Shown in pieces: positions 46,023-48,978 of a stretch of DNA of 48,978 bases (positions are counted from its first letter, which is position 1; each line of letters starts with the position of its first letter). Below the pieces are notes generated by a model. It made no database searches. It was not told the DNA's origin and worked only from the letters and a program-made list of their open reading frames with translations. The position numbers were made by a program, and so were the translations under genes. The stretch comes from CAIKZY01 sp044374195 (GTDB lineage: Bacteria > Actinomycetota > Actinomycetes > S36-B12), in contig JBILOY010000017.1 in NCBI GenBank assembly GCA_044374195.1, positions 1 to 48,978 on the forward strand, written 5' to 3'.

Positions 46023-46622
46023 CTACGCGGTGGGAGCGGTGCTGGGTGCTGCCGGGCCGCGTGAGCCCTTCATGCCCTGGCCCGACTTCTTGTCGCCGTC
46101 CTCGTGCTTGGGCTTGCTGCCCGGTGCCGGGAGCGCCGCGGCGATGGCCTCGGACTGCGACGCCGTGATGGTGCCATTGCTGACGAGCTTGGCGAGCGAG
46201 GCACTGCGGCCGTCGGTCTTGCTCGGGGCGTACTCCTCGAACTCGGCCTTAATCGCCTCGGCCTGCGCCTTGGTGATGGTGCCGGCCTCGACGAGGGCAC
46301 GCATGCCGCCGCGTTCCGTTGCGGCGACGGCGTCTGCTTGAGCCTGGGTGATCGCACCCTCGGAAACCAAGGTACGAAGTGCGGTGGCTCGCGATGCGGC
46401 CTTTGCTGCCTCGCGCTCGGGCTTCGCAGCCTCGCGGTCGGCCTTCATCTGATCGTGCACGGCCTTGGCCTGGGTGGACGTGATCGTGCCGGCCGAGACC
46501 AGCGGACGCAGTGCGCCGCCATCGCCGGGTGCTGCACTGGCCACCGAAGCGCCACTGACCATCATTACTGCGGTACCGGCCAGGGTCGCGAGCACGAGAC
46601 CGGCCTTCGTTGACTTCTTCAT
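46023..46622 (-). CDS. Secreted protein with four short repeats
   Basis: This 199-residue protein has a signal peptide (VLATLAGTAVMMVSG, cut near ASVASA|AP, residue 30). It carries four copies of a helix-turn-helix-like unit of the form L-x-x-LV-x-x-G-x-IT-x-x-QA-x-A-(V/I), at about residues 37-60, 81-102, 105-128 and 142-163, with a Lys/Glu-rich linker between copies 1 and 2. The tail is Pro/Ser/Ala-rich. The units resemble short helical hairpins of the DUF2680/SHOCT-like type. AAGGAG precedes the ATG. It may be a cell-envelope stress or scaffold protein, but no function is known. Confidence 0.72.
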   Translation of the reverse strand: MKKSTKAGLVLATLAGTAVMMVSGASVASAAPGDGGALRPLVSAGTITSTQAKAVHDQMKADREAAKPEREAAKAASRATALRTLVSEGAITQAQADAVAATERGGMRALVEAGTITKAQAEAIKAEFEEYAPSKTDGRSASLAKLVSNGTITASQSEAIAAALPAPGSKPKHEDGDKKSGQGMKGSRGPAAPSTAPTA

Positions 46623-46747
46623 CTCTACTCCTTCGTCGGGGGCGCCGGGTGCGCCTTTCCCTGAATGAAGGTTCGGTGACGAGCCTGGGGGATGGCTGGG
46701 ATGACTATGTGAGTTCCATGTGAATCCGTGCGTGTCAGACTGAGGAC

Positions 46748-46882
46748 ATGAGGTTCGTCATTGGCGGGATTTTCGCGGTGGTGGTGATCGCTTTCGCCAT
46801 CGCCGCCATCCGCGGGCGGGTGCGTGCGCGCAGCTGCTGCACGCCGGTGGCGCCGGAGAACGACGCCAGAATGCAGGCCTAG
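46748..46882 (+). CDS. Small membrane protein with CC motif
   Basis: This 44-residue protein has one membrane helix (residues 4-21), a basic RGRVRARS stretch and then CCTPVAPENDARM. Similar short actinobacterial proteins end in a CC-x-P-x-x-P-x-x-D-x-RM pattern, which supports it being real. The twin Cys could bind metal or take part in disulfides. CAGACT lies six bases before the ATG. The stop shares CTAG at 46879-46882 with the convergent marR-like gene. Confidence 0.65.
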   Translation: MRFVIGGIFAVVVIAFAIAAIRGRVRARSCCTPVAPENDARMQA

Positions 46883-47337
46883 GCCGGATCAGCGCCCAGG
46901 TGATCCAGCAGACGCTTGGACGCCTGGCCCAGAGCGGCAAACTCCTCGGGTGTCAAAACGTCGACGATGCGTTCGCGCACGCTTCCGACGTGAAAGGGCG
47001 CGGCCGCGACCAGCTTGTCCCAGCCGGTATTCGTGAGAGCCGCGAAAAACCCGCGCTTGTCGTCAGTGCAGGGAACACGCTCCACGAACCCGGCACGCTC
47101 CATGCGATCGATCTGGTGCGAAAGTCGACTGCGCGAGGAGAGCGTCACCTCGGCGAGTTCACTCATCCGCATGCGTCGGTCAGCTGACTCTGACAACCGC
47201 ACCAAGATCTCGTAATCGGCCAGGGTCAGGCCGTGGGATTCCTGCAGATCGCGGGAGAGCGCGTCGGTCAACAAGACGTTGGCTGCGATCCATGCACGCC
47301 AATGCTGCTGCTGCTCCGCATCGAGCCAGTGGGTCAT
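46879..47337 (-). CDS. MarR-family transcriptional regulator
   Basis: This 152-residue protein has the MarR winged helix: DYEILVRLSESADRRMRMSE, then SRSRLSHQIDRMERAGFVER and the wing region PCTDDKRGFFAAL. It is a dimeric repressor type that often answers to phenolic compounds or oxidants; its target is unknown. TACGCT lies six bases before the ATG, so it is probably leaderless. Confidence 0.88.
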   Translation of the reverse strand: MTHWLDAEQQQHWRAWIAANVLLTDALSRDLQESHGLTLADYEILVRLSESADRRMRMSELAEVTLSSRSRLSHQIDRMERAGFVERVPCTDDKRGFFAALTNTGWDKLVAAAPFHVGSVRERIVDVLTPEEFAALGQASKRLLDHLGADPA

Positions 47338-47343
47338 TCACCA

Positions 47344-47349
47344 AGCGTA
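47344..47349 (-). promoter_or_regulatory. -10 box of leaderless marR-like gene
   Basis: TACGCT on the minus strand, six bases before the ATG at 47337. Confidence 0.45.
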
Positions 47350-47387
47350 CCGCAGATAGTTGAAACGCTAACTTCTCTTCAGTGCGC

Positions 47388-48260
47388 TCAGGATCCGGTT
47401 GGCAGAGTCAGGATCTCTGACCCGCTGTCAGTGACGACCAACGTGTGCTCGAACTGCGCAGTGCGCTTGAGGTCTGCGGTGACCACTGTCCAGTCGTCAG
47501 ACCACATGTCGTACTCGTAGGTGCCCAGGGTCAGCATCGGTTCGATCGTGAAAGTCATGCCGGTCTCGAGGATGGTGCTGTGACGTGGGTCGTCGTAGTG
47601 GGGAACGACGAGGCCGGTGTGGAACGAGGTGCCGATGCCGTGACCGGTGAAGTCACGGACAACCCCGTAGCCGAAGCGCTTTGCGTAGCTCTCGATCACT
47701 GTGCCGATCACGTTGAGTGGCCGACCTGGCGCCACGGCCTTGATGGCCCGCATGGTGGCCTCGTGGGTGCGCTCGACCAAAAGGCGGGACTCCTCGTCGA
47801 CCTCCCCGACGCAGAAGGTGGCATTCGTGTCGCCGTGCACTCCTCCGATGAAGGCAGTGATGTCGATATTGCAGATATCACCGTCGACGAGCTCAGTGGA
47901 GTCGGGAATGCCGTGGCAGATGACTTCGTTCAGCGAACTGCACAAGGACTTCGGGAAGCCCCGGTAGCCCAGGGTCGATGGGTAGGCGCCGTTATCGCAC
48001 AAGAACTCGTGGCCGATGCGGTCGAGTTCGTCGGTCGTGACCCCGGGGATGCAATTGCGGCCCACCTCGACCAGAGCATCAGCCGCGATGCGACCGGCGA
48101 TGCGCATGGCCTCGATTGTCTCGGCATCCTTGACCTCGGTTCCGGTGTACGGCGTGGGGGCGGGCTTGTCGACGTATTCCGGGCGCACGATCGAGGCCGG
48201 CACCTGGCGGCGCGCGGACACGCGGCCGGGAACGAGGGGGCGGGTCGTGGCGACGGACAT
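47388..48260 (-). CDS. map: Methionine aminopeptidase, type I
   Basis: This 290-residue enzyme removes the N-terminal Met from new proteins. Metal ligands lie in VDGDICNIDITAFIGGVHGDTNATF, read in parts as the DID and GDTN motifs, and in FTGHGIGTSFH and FTIEPML. The N-terminal extension of about 40 residues (PGRVSARRQVPASIVRPEYV) is the actinobacterial MapB type and may help ribosome binding. I chose the ATG at 48260, with TAGACT seven bases upstream; the frame is open to 48299. Confidence 0.94.
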   Translation of the reverse strand: MSVATTRPLVPGRVSARRQVPASIVRPEYVDKPAPTPYTGTEVKDAETIEAMRIAGRIAADALVEVGRNCIPGVTTDELDRIGHEFLCDNGAYPSTLGYRGFPKSLCSSLNEVICHGIPDSTELVDGDICNIDITAFIGGVHGDTNATFCVGEVDEESRLLVERTHEATMRAIKAVAPGRPLNVIGTVIESYAKRFGYGVVRDFTGHGIGTSFHTGLVVPHYDDPRHSTILETGMTFTIEPMLTLGTYEYDMWSDDWTVVTADLKRTAQFEHTLVVTDSGSEILTLPTGS

Positions 48261-48267
48261 GCGGGTG

Positions 48268-48273
48268 AGTCTA
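48268..48273 (-). promoter_or_regulatory. -10 box of leaderless map
   Basis: TAGACT on the minus strand, seven bases before the ATG at 48260, one base longer than the other leaderless starts. Confidence 0.4.
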
Positions 48274-48328
48274 GGTTGTCCTCTAGGGCGCGTCGACACG
48301 GCGCGATAGTCACCGCGGAAGGGTTGAG

Positions 48329-48490
48329 ATGAGCTGGTACTACTGCCTCGAGCATCAAAAGGTTGAGCCGGAAGACGGCTGCCCCAATGCCGAGCGCATG
48401 GGTCCGTACGAGTCGGAGGCCGCTGCCTCCCACGCCATGGAGCTCGCGCATCAGCGCAGCGAGGCCTGGGACTCCGAGGACGACGACTGA
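48329..48490 (+). CDS. Small conserved actinobacterial protein
   Basis: This 53-residue protein begins MSWYYCLEHQKVE and continues with GCPNAERMGPYESEAAA, a pattern I recognise from short uncharacterised actinobacterial proteins. Cys6, His9 and Cys18 could bind zinc. GGAAGGG lies five to six bases before the ATG. It is divergent from map and followed by the hairpin array. Confidence 0.75.
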   Translation: MSWYYCLEHQKVEPEDGCPNAERMGPYESEAAASHAMELAHQRSEAWDSEDDD

Positions 48491-48505
48491 TCTAAGCAAC
48501 GCACA

Positions 48506-48539
48506 CGAAGGGCCCCCACCAAAAGGTGAGGGCCCTTCG
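48506..48539 (+). terminator. First terminator hairpin after the small CDS
   Basis: CGAAGGGCCCCCACC and GGTGAGGGCCCTTCG form a long stem closed by AAAA. It starts 15 bases after the stop at 48490 and resembles the stems of the 62-bp repeats that follow. Confidence 0.8.
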
Positions 48540-48543
48540 TATT

Positions 48544-48729
48544 GAGCAAGTCCGGTCCCTTCGAATACGAAAGGCTCCCACCTCGCGGTGAGAGCCCTTC
48601 GTATTGAGCAAGTCCGGTCCCTTCGAATACGAAAGGCCCCCACCTCGCGGTGAGAGCCCTTCGTATTGAGCAAGTCCGGTCCCTTCGAATACGAAAGGCC
48701 CCCACCTCGCGGTGAGAGCCCTTCGTATT
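48544..48729. repeat. Three 62-bp tandem repeats, each a hairpin
   Basis: Units start at 48544, 48606 and 48668 with almost no differences (one base in unit 1). Each contains GAGCAAGTCCGGTCCCTTCG and a hairpin AATACGAAAGGC...GCCCTTCGTATT with a TCGC loop at 48564-48605, 48626-48667 and 48688-48729. Together with the hairpin at 48506 there are four stacked terminator-like structures between two convergent genes. Confidence 0.9.
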
Positions 48730-48740
48730 GAAGAACGTGA

Positions 48741-48978
48741 CTACTTCTTCTTCGCTGCTGCCTTGCGCGGGGCTGCCTTGCGGACTGCCTTGCGCGGGGC
48801 TGCCTTGCGGACTGCCTTCTTGACGGTGCGCTTGGCTGCTGCCTTGCGGGGAGCTGCCTTGCGGACTGCCTTCTTGGCGGCCTTCTTGACGGTGCGCTTG
48901 GCTGCTGCCTTGCGCGGGGCTGCCTTGCGGACTGCCTTCTTGGCGGCCTTCTTGACGGTGCGCTTAGCTGCTGCCTTC
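48741..48978 (-). CDS. Histone-like protein, basic C-terminal tail (partial)
   Basis: The minus strand ends in a TAG at 48741 and is open to the window edge for 78 codons. The product is an Ala/Lys/Arg tail with a roughly 22-residue repeat of the form AAAKRTVKKAAKKAVRKAAP, ending KAAAKKK. Such tails occur on actinobacterial HU (HupB) and on histone H1-like DNA-binding proteins; the globular part lies outside the window, so which it is cannot be decided. The tail would bind and compact DNA. Confidence 0.8.
   Translation of the reverse strand, partial: KAAAKRTVKKAAKKAVRKAAPRKAAAKRTVKKAAKKAVRKAAPRKAAAKRTVKKAVRKAAPRKAVRKAAPRKAAAKKK

Noticed and set aside
48544..48729. Possible CRISPR array
   Set aside because: The units are 62 bp, directly adjoining, with no unique spacers and with hairpins typical of terminators.

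Overview
The window reads as part of the chromosome of a high-G+C actinobacterium (Actinomycetota). The evidence is a set of lineage-typical genes in lineage-typical order: pdtaS-whiB1-diacylglycerol kinase, usfX-type anti-sigma with sigF, fused kgd, fasR-fabD-fabH-acpP-fabF-accD with a DUF3145 gene beside it, homodimeric aceE-DUF3052-ahpE, and NIF3/zinc-ribbon/RNase H-phosphatase. Many genes start at GTG, and a TANNNT -10 box often lies exactly six bases before the start codon, which points to widespread leaderless transcription. Nickel superoxide dismutase is common in aquatic actinobacteria, but the genus cannot be fixed from the sequence alone. I see no phage, IS element, CRISPR array or rRNA.

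Layout. 1-5.1 kb is regulatory: PdtaS sensor kinase, WhiB1, DAG-kinase-like protein, SigF with its anti-sigma factor, and a GNAT acetyltransferase. 5.1-8.0 kb holds a membrane protein, a secreted protein of unlike base composition, a small possibly frameshifted ORF, and the divergent sodN/sodX pair. 8.0-11.5 kb has a cobalamin-binding-like protein coupled to threonine aldolase, a quinone-oxidoreductase-like enzyme and an HXXEE membrane protein. 11.6-15.5 kb is DUF6104-kgd. 15.5-23.0 kb carries an SDR, an ABC-2 exporter, an aldehyde dehydrogenase, a TetR regulator, a PLP decarboxylase, a GAP-family protein and BioY.

23.0-34.1 kb is the acetyl-CoA to fatty-acid block, read leftward: aceE, a ferritin-like/VIT1 iron transporter, fasR, fabD (with an extra C-terminal domain), fabH, acpP, fabF, accD. 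These genes join pyruvate oxidation, malonyl transfer, condensation and malonyl-CoA formation under a neighbouring regulator. 34.4-39.4 kb carries DUF3052, ahpE, tRNA-Val, NIF3, a zinc ribbon, RNase H-phosphatase, yaaA and a lipoprotein. 39.4-41.5 kb holds an Fe-S photolyase with DUF2256, and the RNase P RNA gene.

41.6-49.0 kb starts with the most unusual protein: an ABC-exporter-like membrane domain, an ATPase domain that has lost its catalytic motifs, a cyclic-nucleotide-binding domain and a winged helix in one chain. It is followed by a two-component system, a secreted four-repeat protein, a MarR regulator, methionine aminopeptidase, a tandem array of terminator-like hairpins, and the basic tail of a histone-like protein cut by the window edge.

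The main candidates for new biology are this ABC/cNMP/winged-helix protein, the FabD fused to a biotin-carrier-like domain without its lysine, three sets of intergenic tandem repeats, and the repeated leaderless promoter layout. All functional statements come from reading motifs and gene order; no database search was run.
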